Notes: generated by a model from the sequence alone, not told the origin. DNA of 64,000 nt from Pieris napi (GCF_905475465.1 NC_062259.1:320501-384500), one strand, 5' to 3'; positions 49,246-62,800 are shown, numbered from the stretch's first letter. Made by a program: numbers and translations.

Positions 49246-51317
49246 TAACAATCAATGCATTATTCATTATCTATTTGTGGTTTGTTGATAATAAATTTGT
49301 TTAATGTTTATTTAATTTAATTTATTTCATTATTAAAAGTAACACTGAACATTTAAATTGAATTTTTCTAAAGGTAAACCAAAACATTCGTCAAACATAA
49401 TAATTCTAGAAATGATATAATAGGAAAATAAACTTATACGTTTTCAAATAATTATATAAAATTTGAACGCATCTTTGACTTGAAAGTGAAAGAACAAATA
49501 AGTTGACACCTGACATATCGCATATTAGTTGATACGATGACAATGATGTCATTACAAAATGGAATAAATTGATATAAACACTGAATTTGAGGATAAAACA
49601 AAAATTGCGTAAATAAATAATAATAATTATATTCTAAGTATGTAGATAAATTATTTAAATTAGAGTAAGAATGAAATAAATTACAATAAACAAACATTCG
49701 ACGAAATATTAGCTAAGGAATTCTTTAACTGTAAGTTTTTATTTATTCTTTTAAAATTACTAATATTAAGTAGACTACGGTATTTCAAATTATTGTTAAG
49801 TTGCAATGTAATCTACATTAGTATCTCTAAGAACCACAAAATCTCCCGTATACACTGGACTACAGCCTCTCCACAATGAATATAAACCATTTTCAAAACA
49901 TGTCAGCAACAATAAACAACCAAATGTTTTATGTTTATTATTTTCGCTGTTACTATACATTATTACTGGACCTAGGCTCTCAAAGCTTTTTTTACCCCTT
50001 CACTAGGATTTCCTTAAAATATATTACATATACTTAAGTTGATGTTAAAAGGATTAGGATCCACCAACTCACTCATTATAGTAAAGCATAGTTAAAAATC
50101 AATTATTAAAAAAATTGGGTTCTATTTAGAAATACGTCGCCTGAATTTGATACTGATTATGTAGGTGTCTCAGGGGACTTTAATTGGAACCCCTCCAAGT
50201 AATTTTAGCTGCCGGAGTTGCGTCTAAGTATAAATAAAAATTAAATATAATTTTGTGTATTGTATTTAAATTTGTTAAATAAAACATACAATTTATTCGT
50301 TTCTCTTAATTATTATAATATTTCAAGCAGCGTGTATTTCAAAATATGTGAAACGAAATGCAAATGGCAGTAGATTTTGACAGAAATTACACTGACAAAT
50401 TCAATCTGTTATATGATAATTGATAACTCTACCCCTGCCCCCAAATCGGGCGACATATTTCTAAATTGTTACCAAACAATTTTTAAGATCTACATAACAA
50501 TAATAGAAACCATAACACTTAAAACATAGGCTGACTTTTGATAAGTGTTTAGTAAAAGTAGATTTATGCATTGATGCTCATTCCCACAGTTGGAACGAAG
50601 TTGAGGTTGTGGATTTGAATACAATTGACCTGTTTAGTGATACTTCGTTTAAGGTAGTAAATATTGTGAGTAGTCCGCTCTGTAGGAGAGGTTTATGTTT
50701 ATATTATTATATAAGTGGATCTAGCTTTTTATGTCCTATAGCATTAAACTTTTTTGATTGATCTGTATTGCATATTAGTTTTTTTGTATCCAACTTCAAT
50801 AAGTCGCTTTTTGCATATCAAGTATACATGTATGTTGAAATTGGATAAAATTTTAGTTTGATAATCATGTTTGACTTCCAAGCATGTATGCCTATTATCA
50901 TACATACATATTATATTAGTAAGCAGTGTTACGCTAGTAGTTTAAGCCCTTTCATCCCTGAGTTTGTAGGACTTTCTATCTATGTTCACATTGAACACTC
51001 ACTCCTACTGTGAAGGAAAATATTGTGAGGACATTGGCAAGCATTAGATCTAAAGAGTTGTTGGTGTGACAGACAGAATGCTGATCATCTTGTTTATTAA
51101 GAAACAAGATGAGGTACAGAAGATACAGGAAGAGCCCCAGTACTAGAAGATCCTAGTGAGAAACTAGGATTTTTTACATGTTTATGGAGACTAAAATCTA
51201 GTATATTCCAAGTTGTTTTTTGTGATATTAACAAATTTTTGCATAACATGGGACACATGACTTAATAAATAAGAAATTAAATTATAGTTCTTTTCCATTC
51301 ATTTAATTTTGACAGAA
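49246..51317. other. intergenic and ATF-2 5' region
   Basis: AT-rich. A reverse 81-residue frame at 49452-49697 has no support. A non-coding first exon of the ATF-2 gene probably lies here, but I cannot place it. A diverged SINE copy is at about 50935-51130. Confidence 0.45.
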
Positions 51318-54300
51318 ATGTCTTTGAATTCTTTAAATTACATGTTACAGATGGAGCCAGAAAAACCATTTGCGTGTACAATACCGGATTGTAGGATGAC
51401 ATTCACAAATGAAGATCATCTTCATGTACACACACGAAAACATGATATGGTTTTACAGTTGGGTATGGAGCAGAAGGCGGCATTTGCTGGTATGAATTCT
51501 CCACATTATGTAAATGCTTTTTCTTTGTTGATGAAATTTAGACTTAATTGAATCTGCTCATTATATTTTCGAATCGTTGGGAACTTTTCACTGTTTACAT
51601 ATGTTTTAATTGCTTTGCTTTGTTCCATTAGTTTTTTCCAAATAACTATATTTGTCTTATCATGTATTTTTGCACTTGTGCTCACCTTATCTAATTTAAC
51701 AAAAATTCTCAGTGGTTGGTAGGGATCGGTCAATAAGGCCGCCGGTTGCCCTCCTATTTTCTTAATTATTTTAATTACACTATATTTCTGTACTTGCAAC
51801 GAAGTGTTTAAATAAATAAATGAAAGATTAATGTACACAAATTTTATTGGTACTTATATAAAAATAACTTTGCTCTCTAGTGTCGCAGATTAGCACTTAT
51901 TAAAGTCATATATCTGCTTGTTTGCTTGTCGCTTTAAAAAAACTCTCCAATTTCACACTCTTAACTAAAGTAAGTAATTCGAGTAATTTTATTTATTCCT
52001 TAAACTCTAAGGAAGGTTTTTATAGAGAGAAAATTTTAAATTAACTTGGCAAGACTTTCAAATCAGTTTCTATTCTGCAAACAGTCTCTATGGGGTAGCA
52101 TAGCAAAATATTCCATATGTTGGTATGTTGTAAAAAAGAAAGCTAAGGCTAAAAAATCTAGCTAACGACTGAAATATATCTGTTAATATATACACATATA
52201 TTGCTAATTTAGTCCCAATTTAATTTCAGCTGACCAGACACCAACACCCACGCGATTTATAAGAAATTGTGAAGAAGTTGGTCTGTTTCAAGATTTGCAA
52301 AATGTTACTGTTAATCCGTTTGATGAAGGATTCAAGAGGGCCATGGAAGCCAAGTAAGTGGACATGTGTGGGGCCGTTTTACCGTTTTGCTGCTCCTCAT
52401 ACTTATCACTCTGATTTCCTCTTCAGGCATACAACCCTCGAATCATCTACAGAAGACGTTCTTCATACTCCACACCTGACGTTTCCCTTGGATGGTGACT
52501 GTACCATGTACACGGCTAATAACCAGAGAAATATCACAATAAGCAGGTATTTTATTTATAACATTATTCCTACTTTGACTAGGAATTTTGATGCCCACGT
52601 CTGAAAACTTCAGGATACCGCATACCTTAGACCCAAAACGTCGTTTGTCAGACACAGAAAGCTGTTCTTCTGTCCTTATCGCACCCATTCCCTAAACACC
52701 ACTCGGTCTCTCTTGCCATACCCAAGTGTAGTAGGAGGGGACCATTATTCATGATCCCGCGCTGCAAAGAATACTCGTACAACCGCCAACGCGAAGTTAC
52801 GCTTCTTGTGCTTATCCTTTTTTTACTCTTCTCCAACGGGGACAGGTGAAGAGTCGGAGGACTATCGGTGAATGGTGTTTCCATATTTTTACGCCGCATT
52901 CCACTTCCCCTCGGTCTACTTTTCTTTTTCTTCGTTGCTACAAATACCGAAACTGTTTTTCTTTCAATCAATCAATCAATCAAAATACGTTTATTCAATT
53001 TAGATGCTTCTTAGAGCATGCTTATGAATGTCAACAACGTTTACAAAATTCACGAAAGAGCAGGACTACGCCATCCGTTCGCAAAACTACCAGGAGGCCT
53101 TGTTCTGAGAAGAACGGGCAAGAAACTCAGCAAGTTTTGCCCTCCCTTTACATTACAATTATTCAAAGGAAAATGTCATAAACCACAACGTCATTAAAGT
53201 TACATAAGTAAAAAAAAATAAAAATCTGTTCTGTGATTTACCACATTCACCATTACACTCATATTCATACATAATTAGAACTATTGCCAAGCATTTTTAT
53301 CTTCCAGGTAGTCATTGACTGTGTAGTAACCTTTACACATTAAGGTTTTTTTGATATGTGTTTTGAATCTGTTTAAAGGCAGTTCCAATATTTCACTAGG
53401 AATCATGTTATAGCAGCGTATACTTAGGCCCATAAATGAAGTATTTATTTTCTGCAACCTGTAAGACGGCTGGAAAAGTTTTCCCTTATTTCTTGTATTC
53501 CTATTGTGAATGTCGCTGTTCTTTAAAAGAGAACTAATATTACTACGCACAAAAACGATACAGTTGTAAATATATTGGGAAGGTACCGTCAAAATATCGA
53601 TTTTCTTGAACAAATTTCTAAGTGAAGTGGCTGGTTTCAAGCAATAAATTGACCTAATAGCAATATTCTTCATTAATATTTCAGATCGTCAAGTGACGAA
53701 TCGGGAGCTGTCAAAGAATACGAAACAACGACAATATCAAAGCTAACAAACGAGGTCACAACAATAAGTCGGCTCGTGAAAGACGAAACGAAATCTGACA
53801 AGAAAGACCACAATACAGTCTCATACAGAAACAACGTTATAAAAATACAGGAAATACGAAAAGACGGCATCGTCAACATCGAGAAGAACGATAAACAAAC
53901 CGACAAAAATTGTAGAAAAGACGGGGTTGACCGGAAAAAAGACAGCCTTGACGGGATAAAAGACGGCCTTGACGGGATAAAAGACGGCCTTAATGGAAAA
54001 AAAGACTGCCTCGGCGGGCAAAAAGTCCCACCAATAATGAGTCAACAATCTTTGGATTTTGTAGTTGATAGCTTAACAGCAGAGAACGAAATTGAAAATG
54101 ATTTAGAAGTGATTGTCAAGTTGCCAAGTGGAAAACGTGTGAAAATGAAGTCCGTTCAAGAAAATGCGAAGGAAAAGTTGAGAAATGTGATTCAAAATAA
54201 AATGAAACCCGTCCCCTTGATACCGTGCGGCACTTTAATACCAGTAACAATAAAACCAAGAACATTAATGCCAATACCGAGAGTGAATAGTGTTAGTGAC

Positions 54301-55536
54301 AGAAGTGTTAGTGAAGTGAAAAAGCCTGTGGATGTGTTGCAAGAGAAGAGGATGTCTTCATCTGCAGCTTCCAAACGATATAGGTGGGTTGATTTTGGGT
54401 TCCTAAAATGCATTTTTTAAGAATTTAAAAGTATGGGAGTTGCTTAAGTATTTTTTTTAAAATATGTTTTAGTATTTTAAAACGTCTAGGCTTTGCCTAA
54501 GTAATTTTTGATTTTGAAACAAATTAGTTAAAAAATACTAAAGTAGTTTAAAACTTCTAGAGGTTTGCCTAAATAGCTTTTTTATTTTAAAATATTAATT
54601 TTTAGGTCATAATAAATTTGACAAGAATTCAAAGTAATGTAATCTTTTTGCTAGTTTTATTCAATTGGTTAAATAGTTAACATTTTATAATATTATTTTT
54701 TTAGGAGTTGATAATTTAACGACAGAGCAGTGGCTTTAGCGTGTGTTTTACCCCAAAAGTCGTAGGTTCAAACCCCGGCGGCACCAATCGACTTTCTGTC
54801 TATGTGCGCATCTCGCTCTTACGGTGAAAGAAAACATCGTGAGGAAACCAGAAAGCTACTTGCCTATTCAGACATGATCATGAAATAGATTTAGAAATCT
54901 TACACCTAGGCCTAAGAATGAAGCGTAATTGTTGTTTTAATGCATAAAGAAATCTATTTTTTGTCAGAGATCGTGTAAAACAGAGGAAGCAACGGGAATA
55001 TATTGAAATGCAGTCCGAAATTCAGAGACTAAAAGACGCGAATCTGGAATTGAGCGCTCAAGTTGATTTGTATGATCAAATAATTAAAAAACATTTAAAG
55101 AAATGCCCGGCCGCTGATGATTTGAGTGAGTGAAATGTGTTTTAATAATTAAATGTGTTAAATTAAATGTGTAAATTAAATGTGTTTAATATCTATGGTG
55201 CCAAACTTAATTTAAAGGTGTGTTTTTGTTGAATTGAATGCATATTTTGTTTATCTATTTCGTATGTGCTTTTAAATACGCTGGATAAGTTAAAAAAATG
55301 TTGTTTTAAAAACGAAATTCATTGGTTTCAAAATAAAAAATTGCTTCTAAGGCAGACGAAGAATGATACTATTAGAAAACGAAATTAATTTGTTTCGAAA
55401 TTTAAATTTCGTTTTCTGCCTCGAAATTAATGAAATAATATTAAGTAAAAAGCACATGTTTTTTACTTAATATAAAAATACATTTTTTTTTTCAGAAATC
55501 TTCCAACAAGAAATGGAGAAAATTCAACAGACTTGA
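51318..55536 (+). CDS. Atf-2: ATF-2 family transcription factor (C2H2 finger + bZIP)
   Basis: Exons: 51318-51489, 52230-52353, 52427-52546, 53685-54383, 54968-55125, 55496-55536, phases consistent, 437 residues. The start could instead be ATG 51351, directly after a good acceptor (CATGTTACAG), giving 426. The N-terminus has a finger with C20, C25, H38, H42 (PFACTIPDCRMTFTNEDHLH) and then ADQTPTPTRFIRNCEEVGLF. Both nearly match human ATF2, where the two Thr-Pro sites are phosphorylated by JNK and p38 to switch on transcription. The middle (exon 4) is poorly conserved, rich in Lys and Asp, with five copies of a seven-residue repeat. The C-terminus carries SAASKRYRDRVKQRKQ, then a zipper-like helix (IQRLKDANLELSAQVDLYDQ) and KKCPAADD, matching the CP after the ATF2 zipper. 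The invariant Asn of bZIP basic regions is not seen. A nuclear role in stress and immune signalling is inferred. Poly(A) signal near 55720. Confidence 0.9.
52965..53680 (-). mobile_element. CR1/Daphne-like LINE 3' end in an ATF-2 intron
   Basis: The reverse frame 53281-53673 encodes the last 130 residues of a LINE ORF2 (LRNLFKKIDILTVPSQYIYN, NTRNKGKLF, IPSEILELPLNRFK). A 3' UTR follows, ending in a four-base tandem repeat, ATTG type, at about 52965-52983. It is the same family as 3480-4155. The 5'-truncated end lies within about 10 bases of the acceptor of ATF-2 exon 53685-54383. Confidence 0.78.
53917..54021 (+). repeat. in-frame 21-bp minisatellite in ATF-2
   Basis: Five tandem copies of 21 bases encode KDGVDRK, KDSLDGI, KDGLDGI, KDGLNGK and KDCLGGQ. 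The two central copies are nearly identical in DNA, which points to recent slippage or unequal crossing-over within coding sequence. Confidence 0.85.
54722..54925 (+). mobile_element. tRNA-derived SINE in an ATF-2 intron
   Basis: It has an A-box-like CAGTGGCTTTAGCGTG, a B-box-like TAGGTTCAAACCCC, CACCAATCGACTTTCTGTCT, ATCGTGAGGAAACC, then GATCATGAAATAGATTTAG. The family matches the copy at 18580-18850, with the central part shortened. Confidence 0.7.
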
Positions 55537-56140
55537 ATGATACATCCTTATAAATGAGGGATTTTTATACGGTTCTCAGCAATCAGCCCGTTGCCTAATA
55601 ACTTATGTAACCTACTTACTTTTTGTTTTTTTTTCCTATATGTATATATGACGGTGTTTGGGAAGCGAAAAATCTTGCCATATGAAACTATTGTTTGTGA
55701 AACATTCCAGAATTTTATAATAAATGGATATTTTGTTTTATTTATCGATTTAAATCTCTTTAAATCACAAAACTAAACTATTTATAGACATTCGCAGTAA
55801 AGATTAACGCTTTATGTCAGAACCTTACTCGATCTGACCAGGGGCGGATTAACACATTTGCCGCCTCTTCTGACCTCTTCATTTCGATACCCTACACGGA
55901 CAAAAAACGGTGGACGAAAATATTTTAGAATTAAAAGACTAAAAAATTATTCTTTGTTTTTATAAAATTCTTATCTTATGAAAAATTAAGAACTGATTAC
56001 AGTCATTCTAAACCAGTTCAGTAAATTTTCTGAGCTTCTAAATAATGTAATCAATAACTACCCACATACAGCAGCATACGAATCTCTAGTAATAGTCTAG
56101 TCAACAAGTTCAAAAACGTGAAAGATAGAGGTCCTAAAAA
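55537..56140. other. ATF-2 3' UTR and downstream spacer
   Basis: AATAAA near 55720 is a likely poly(A) signal for ATF-2. After it, AT-rich DNA with no ORF support. Confidence 0.5.
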
Positions 56141-56144
56141 TATG

Positions 56145-56400
56145 AGCGATGGCTCATTGGTCTAGTGGTTAGTACCCCTGACTGCGAATCCATGGGTCCC
56201 GGGTTCGATCCCCGGCTGAGACAAACATCGATGTGATGAGCATTTGGTGTTGTGCTTAAGTCTTGGGTGTTTAAATATGTATTTATATGTCTATCTATCT
56301 ATAATATGTAGGTATATCCGTTGCCTAGTACCCATAACACAAGCTTCCCCAGCTTAGCATGGGACTAGGTCAATTGGTGTGAATTATCCAATCATATATA
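56145..56400 (+). mobile_element. SINE with well-preserved tRNA head
   Basis: The first 72 bases fold like a tRNA: GGCTCATTGGTCTAGTGGTT has the A box, GGGTTCGATCCCCGG is the TPsiC arm and B box, and CTGAGAC can pair with the start. The tail ends in TAGCATGGGACTAGGTCAAT and TGGTGTGAATT plus an AT-rich repeat, like the tails of lepidopteran LINE partners. It differs in sequence from the SINE family at 18580. Its length and the non-tRNA tail make a functional tRNA gene unlikely. Confidence 0.72.
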
Positions 56401-59400
56401 TATCATATCATATATTCGATTCGGAATCACCTCTAGAAAAATGTTTTTTGCTGCAGGTTAAAAATTGCAAAATTCCCCACTTTGATAGGTTCAGTTAAGT
56501 GGTGAAATCTAATAACGTTTAGGTATTTATTTATTTCTGTAAGACAATAAAATCATTTTTGGGATAAATTTTCCGCCCCCACAAATCGGCCGCCCTAGGC
56601 TCAAGCCTATTCAGCATGCTGACGTCATATTTAACTTAAAAAAAAAAAACTTTAAAATATCACAAATTTTCTGGCTATTCATAGACATTTCGACGGTCCC
56701 TACGTACAAAGCGACATGTCAAAAATAGAGGTTTTAAGGAGAGCGTAATGAATGTTTGAATCTCTCTAGAAATTTATCTATTCACTTTTTGATATTATTT
56801 TTTTCTCAAATGATTTATAAGATATTTGAAGTTTATGATTCGATTAACCATTTGTATATTTATACTAGTTTTCATAAAAAACTCGGTAGATGACTGTTTC
56901 TACATTATAAATTTTATATAAGCCAGTCGGTCAAGGCTAGGTTAACCGTTTATACGTAGGAGATATCAAATCAATAATATCGACAAGTTTATTTTAAATT
57001 TATTTTATTAATGATTTATTACACCACATAATTTAAATACATGAGAGAGTTCTTTTTAATCACCCTCGCTATACTGGAGAACGCAGATTTTAACCTTGTG
57101 AACCTTGGACTGGCGGCGCGGACTCTAAAATAGGTTACATTGTTGCTACCTCAAATCCCAATGACATTTTACAGAAACTTTAATAAAACAACACATTATT
57201 GTCAGCAAAATAGCTTTATTCTGTAATCTGCTGGTACATTGTAGCTATTGGCTATGAACTAATACAATACAGAGTACACATATATCTAACTATAACGCTT
57301 GAGAAATGTCAAATAGCGTGAATGCAAAATATACGGAATAATATTACATTTTATAGTTTCTATAGTTTATACTATGGACTTACCCCAGCTTTAATAGCTT
57401 TAATTATATAACTTTTTCGTCCATTAAATCAAATACGTATAGAGTAACTATTCCCGCTTTAGTGTAATAAATGGAAATTTGTATGAGTACTACAACATCT
57501 ACCTATTCATAAAATGCATGACGTTTATCAAGCGTTTCCCTTTCGCTTAACATCTTTATTGATATGATTAAAATGTGATTTAAAATTAATAAAGCTGGTA
57601 GACTATGTCTGACAGGCTTCTATGTACAACTTAGACAATTGTCAAAACAAATTTCACACCGATAAACTTGAAAATTTTATGGCGCACTGACAGGCTTCGC
57701 GCATTGCGCAAACTTAAAATTAACATTGACATAGATGACAGTCTACGCTGATTCATTAATGTCACACAGCCTTATAGTCTACACTCCTTAGACTGTTGAC
57801 TAGACGTAATATTTATTTGAAGCTTAGCGTTAAGTATGACTTCAGTATGTCAATACACACACGTTTTTGAAATACTATAGGCATATTTTGCGCTGACGTC
57901 ATCAAAGAAATCAATCATAGATCAGTCTTACTGTCACAAAAGATTCCAAGTTGAAATCGTCAATGGCTGATTAAGTCAATTGTCAGCCGAGTTATTTTTA
58001 TTGTTATTAATAAATAATATTAATTTTACAATCTTGTTATAGTAATCCAAAAGCGATGTTTAGCAAATAATTTGTCGGTCCTCTTGCAGAGTTCAAAAAG
58101 AAATACAATTTTATTAAATAGAGCGACCAATGTATGTTACCTTTGCTTAATTATTAACTAAATAGGCGAATTTCTTATAGGATTCTTTCTATTTACATGC
58201 AAAACCACACGTCTTGCCCTTGACCTATGCCGTAACTTACTTGAAAATGTAAATAATTGTTTTATGAACAAAAATCCTTAATTTAAAACAAGCGTTGAAA
58301 GTCATTTACACATAATAAAATTATTGCTGTTACATTACTAATCACAAACTATTAAAGATTAACACATCGTTTGACAGCTTCAGAGGCGAGCTAACACTGT
58401 CAACTGTCAGATTTCAATTTGGCGCTTCTACCTTAAATTTACTTAATAATATTTATAGTATAAAAGAATATCGTGAGCGTTTCACAACTATAGTACTTTT
58501 TTATTTAAACAATTGTAATACTGTCTTAAATAGGTAAGTTAATAAAAATTTATGTTGTTAATGTAATTAATGCATTTACGGAGAGCTGGAGCGCCATTTT
58601 CATTTGCAGCGTTGTATAAATTATTGGTAATGACAAGAAAACTTATTAATAATAGTTTGAATAAAAAAATATTGACACTAAAATATAATTCGAAGTTTCA
58701 ACTATAAAATTAGTTTCAATTAGTGATCGTAAAACTAAAATAGTCCCGTTCAAATTTAATTTAAAACGGTGACTAATTTTGTTTTACAAACATATAAAAC
58801 TAATAATAATATTAACATATTTTATGCATTTTGAACTTAAAATTTAGTGTAATAATTTCGACCTATTTTTCTTAGACACATTGACATACAAACATGTTTG
58901 ACAGTTGACAGTTCCGAAATATCAAATAATCCTTGGCGCTAAAAGATTGTCTTTATTACATAGTTATAAGAGCTATTTCAGAACGAAATGATTTAGCAAG
59001 ATGGCGTCGTCTCTCAGTTGTCAAAAACGTTGACAGGTAGACCATGATTACACAAGAAAAATAACAAACAGGTCACATTATTTCTTTGGAAACTGATCGG
59101 CTATTTTCATCTTCCTCCATTAAAATAAATCTATTCAGTAACCCTTTTGTTCGTAGCTTGCATTTTATTTTATGCTATTTTTCATATTCTGAAGGCCTAA
59201 CTAAGTACACCAGTACATAAAGTTTGATACATTATATACAACATACAACTTCTTCACACTTAACCACGTGACCAGAACAGAGAAAAATAGCCGATAGCAG
59301 TTCCCATTTCTTTACTGTCTTTTCAAGCGAAATAACAGTGCAGTTAAACGTAACAGTGAAATTATTAGTGAAAGCTTATCTGCTACTTTAATGCTATTTT

Positions 59401-60559
59401 CTGTTGATCATGACATTAAATCAATGTTAGTAAATATTAGATTTTGAAGGTATAAATGACAACTACAGATAACTTATAGAACTTTTTGCAAAATATTAGG
59501 AGCTGTCATAATTTAATGTCATAAAAAATTAGTTTTGATCAACGCATTCCGCTCATGCCGACAGTGCTCTTGGGCAATCTTTGTACAAACTCAGCACTTA
59601 CAAATGGGATTAATAAGAACTGCTGACTCTGTCATTACATAGCCCTTAAGATATGTTAAAATCTAAATAGAGAAAATCTAACGCTACGGTGATATGAATG
59701 GATGTACTGTAGCACCAATCAAATAATCAAGACAAGATCTCTTGACATACCTGTTGAGCAAACTGCGATCAGAATTCACTTGTCAAACTAAATAAATATT
59801 CCGACGCCTTTACAAAAATATTGGTAAAGTTATTTGGTGCATACAATTTTAATGGTTTGATATGTGTCCACCCCACTACAGTGCACGTCCATGCTTAAAA
59901 TAAACATGCAAACCAAGACCCTTCGGATTAAATTATAGAAGAATTTATCTATTAATAATAATTAACACTAATATTGCATCTTTTAGAAATTTCTTATCAC
60001 CACAAAACACGGAGTTGTTAAATGTTAACTCGACGAAGAGCCGATGGAACGGCATTCAATTGGTTACGACCACACTTGAGCAGTGTATCAACAGGCCCTG
60101 GTTGACCTGGGTCTTTAGATTTTTCAGTCAATTTGTCACATAATTGTCAACAAAGACCAACTACGCGAGTGTAGCGAAAGTTTTTAAATCCGTTAAAATA
60201 ACAGTGAAAAATAACATCGTATAACAATACTATATCTATGAGCAACTGTTAAGTTTATGTTAGCGTCCTGTTCTAATATGCACCGCACTACTCCCCAAGT
60301 TATGCTGTATTTAATCAAAAATTGTAACAATAAATGGATTTGAACAGTTTGGAGCAGAATAATTTATTATTCGTAGCAAATAACGAAACGATATCAGAAT
60401 GGCGGCTGATTTTCTGGCGCCAAATGCTTGTCATACAATTTATTTTCAATGTTAAAATTGGCAGAACATTATTGCTTTTGGTACGCTGTGCGTAGTATAG
60501 ACAGAGCGAGACAACATGTTCCGTCCGCCACTAAAAGATTGTTTCGTTAGAGGGTATTA

Positions 60560-60600
60560 ACAGTTTTTATATAAACTAAACCTGATTATATAAAAACTGT
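60560..60600. repeat. perfect 15-bp hairpin
   Basis: ACAGTTTTTATATAA (60560-60574) and TTATATAAAAACTGT (60586-60600) are exact reverse complements with an 11-nt loop. Confidence 0.7.
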
Positions 60601-61409
60601 CAGAATCAGACATTATATTAGTATATAATATAACTCTCGCTGTATTCATTATTTGGGGCCAAATACTCTTTGCTCAAATTTGCCATCCATTCATTGTATT
60701 GTTGTAACATGTACCTACTAGTTGCTTCTGACAACTTCGTATCAGTTTTTGACATGAACGAAGTAGCGCGAAGTTTTCTCAAAAGTAACTTTAGGAGTAG
60801 TGTAGTGTGTAAATGCGAGCGAGAGACAAAGTAGAGGACTGATTAAAATGGAACTATTTTATGACTAAATTTACAATCGAATTTACTGATTAATTGGTGT
60901 TTATTTTCCTAACTTATGTGTAACCTAACTAGCGATCAATAGATATATATTAAGCGAAAATTATTGCACCGTGGTACTACTAGTACTGGTGTTAAGTTTG
61001 TATTTGCTTCGAAACTAAATCTTTCGAATTGTGTAGGAATATCAACTGACTATTGCCCTATCCGGACGCATGACGAGAGATAGCAGGTTGAAATGGACAA
61101 AAAAGGAAAATACAGAGCAAGAGATGGGCAGACGATATAAATATAGGAGGCACAACAGCATAAGAAAATAATCGAAGCAGCTGGAAGAGGCCTATGTGTC
61201 CAGAACACGCTTATCACCAAAACCGGCACATCTGATGTATTAGATTGTTAGATTATGTAAATTAAACAAGTGTTTATGTATATTATACTGGGTGTCAGCA
61301 ATTAACACTTAATAATAATATTAATTTCCTAAACTATTAAAGCCGAAAATAAGTCTTGGCCTCCCAATACATCCCTGTAGTGTCATTCCGCCCTAGGATA
61401 ATTAAACGT

Positions 61410-61595
61410 TAAATGTTGTGACGGAGTGGTACCCACGAAGTAGGCAACGAAAGAGGGGCAGGTAGATAGGAAGATGGGAGGACTATATAAAAGGTACCGG
61501 GCCCAATGTGCATTCAAACCTATAGAGATGCCACGATTCGAAAAATTTAGAGGAGGCCTTTATCGAAGGCTGCAAGCTGTAAATAAATAAATAGC
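61410..61595 (+). mobile_element. RTE-type LINE 3' remnant
   Basis: The frame reads with decay as RQRKRGRQVDRKMGGLYK, then an end like the EEAFIEGCKL terminus of RTE-clade ORFs, and AT-rich TAAATAAATAAATA follows. A related fragment precedes it at about 61060-61210 and ends in LEEAYVS. Confidence 0.5.
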
Positions 61596-62439
61596 CATTT
61601 TCCGATAGATGATAAGCATAATAAATATTACTTTTGGTACATTTACTTCATTTGGGATATATTTTAATATTCACTTCCAATTCTGCCATAAATTTGTCAA
61701 ATATATTATATCAGAAATAGCACAAGAGTAACTCCGACTAGCCCATAAATACCATACCCTTTTAAAAGGGAGATTTGACATCTGACTCTGCTGATTTGAC
61801 TCTGCTGCCTAGTCTCAGCCGCAATCTGCACGATCGCGTGCCTGATGGGCTTCTAGTCTAGTGAAGTCGATTATCTTTCATCACTTTTGAATGAATTCAA
61901 AAGTGCTTTGTTAATTGAGATTATATTTCCCTTAAAATATCTCCTGGGACCGAAAATCTAAGGTTTTCGTTATCAAGGTAGAAATGATTAGAACAGTCTA
62001 ATGTAAGGTACGAATGTTGATGAAAACTTTGATACTAACTTATTGTATGCTTCAACCGTTTATTATTCGATCCCTCAGACACTCCAATAGATTCAGAAGG
62101 CCTTCAATCGCAGACAAAGATTGTTTCAAGAATTTTAATACAGCCTTATCCGCTTAGTATGTAGGTGGTAATACCAATAGTCAGGCTTCCCTTACATAAG
62201 TATAGCCTATAATAATTGGTTTATTTCTCACGCTTCGGCAATGTAAAACATATTCAGTGATTTCAATGTACTTTTAGATTATTGGACCTAGGTCACGCTT
62301 ATTTTCATTACAACAATAGATTTAGACGTTAACTTTTAGCATATCCCACTACATTCTGCTTACTTCGTAATAATAATAGCCTTTTAATTCAGATACTTTT
62401 ACACTTAAACACATTTAAATTTATTCCTTCTTTTAGGTA

Positions 62440-62800
62440 TCTCTGTGCCCTTTTTTGGCAAAGGCCTCCTCCAAATCCCGCCTCTGTCTGCATAGTTCCA
62501 CTCTCTGCCGTGTATCAGCCGTTTCCTCGGTCTATCCACCTAAATGTAAATGGTCTCCATATTATTCGTTTATTGTACCTTGGGCACCAGTTTAGTACTT
62601 TCTAACTCCACTTTTCTGTTCCTCTCGTCATGTGCAACCCAAACATATGTTTATTTATTTTTATTGTAACATCTGCTACCTTAGTTCTCATTAATGTATT
62701 CTTTATTTTTTTTTATTCCCTATCACACATCGTTCCATCGTTGAGACACCGTATGCTACGCTTTAGTGAGCGCCCAAGTTTGAGAACCATAGGTTAGTAA
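62440..62800 (-). mobile_element. RTE-type LINE 3' remnant, reverse
   Basis: On the minus strand the end reads as a Leu-Glu-Glu-Ala-Phe-Ala-Lys-like motif followed by a stop, the usual end of RTE reverse-transcriptase ORFs. Upstream coding is decayed, with several frame breaks. Confidence 0.45.

Noticed and set aside
52269..53181. Frames of 107-111 codons around ATF-2 exons 2-3
   Set aside because: They overlap the ATF-2 exons or the LINE 3' UTR in other frames and lack any support.
56145..56220. Functional tRNA gene
   Set aside because: The tRNA-like head is followed directly by a SINE body and LINE-like tail, so a retroposon is the better reading.
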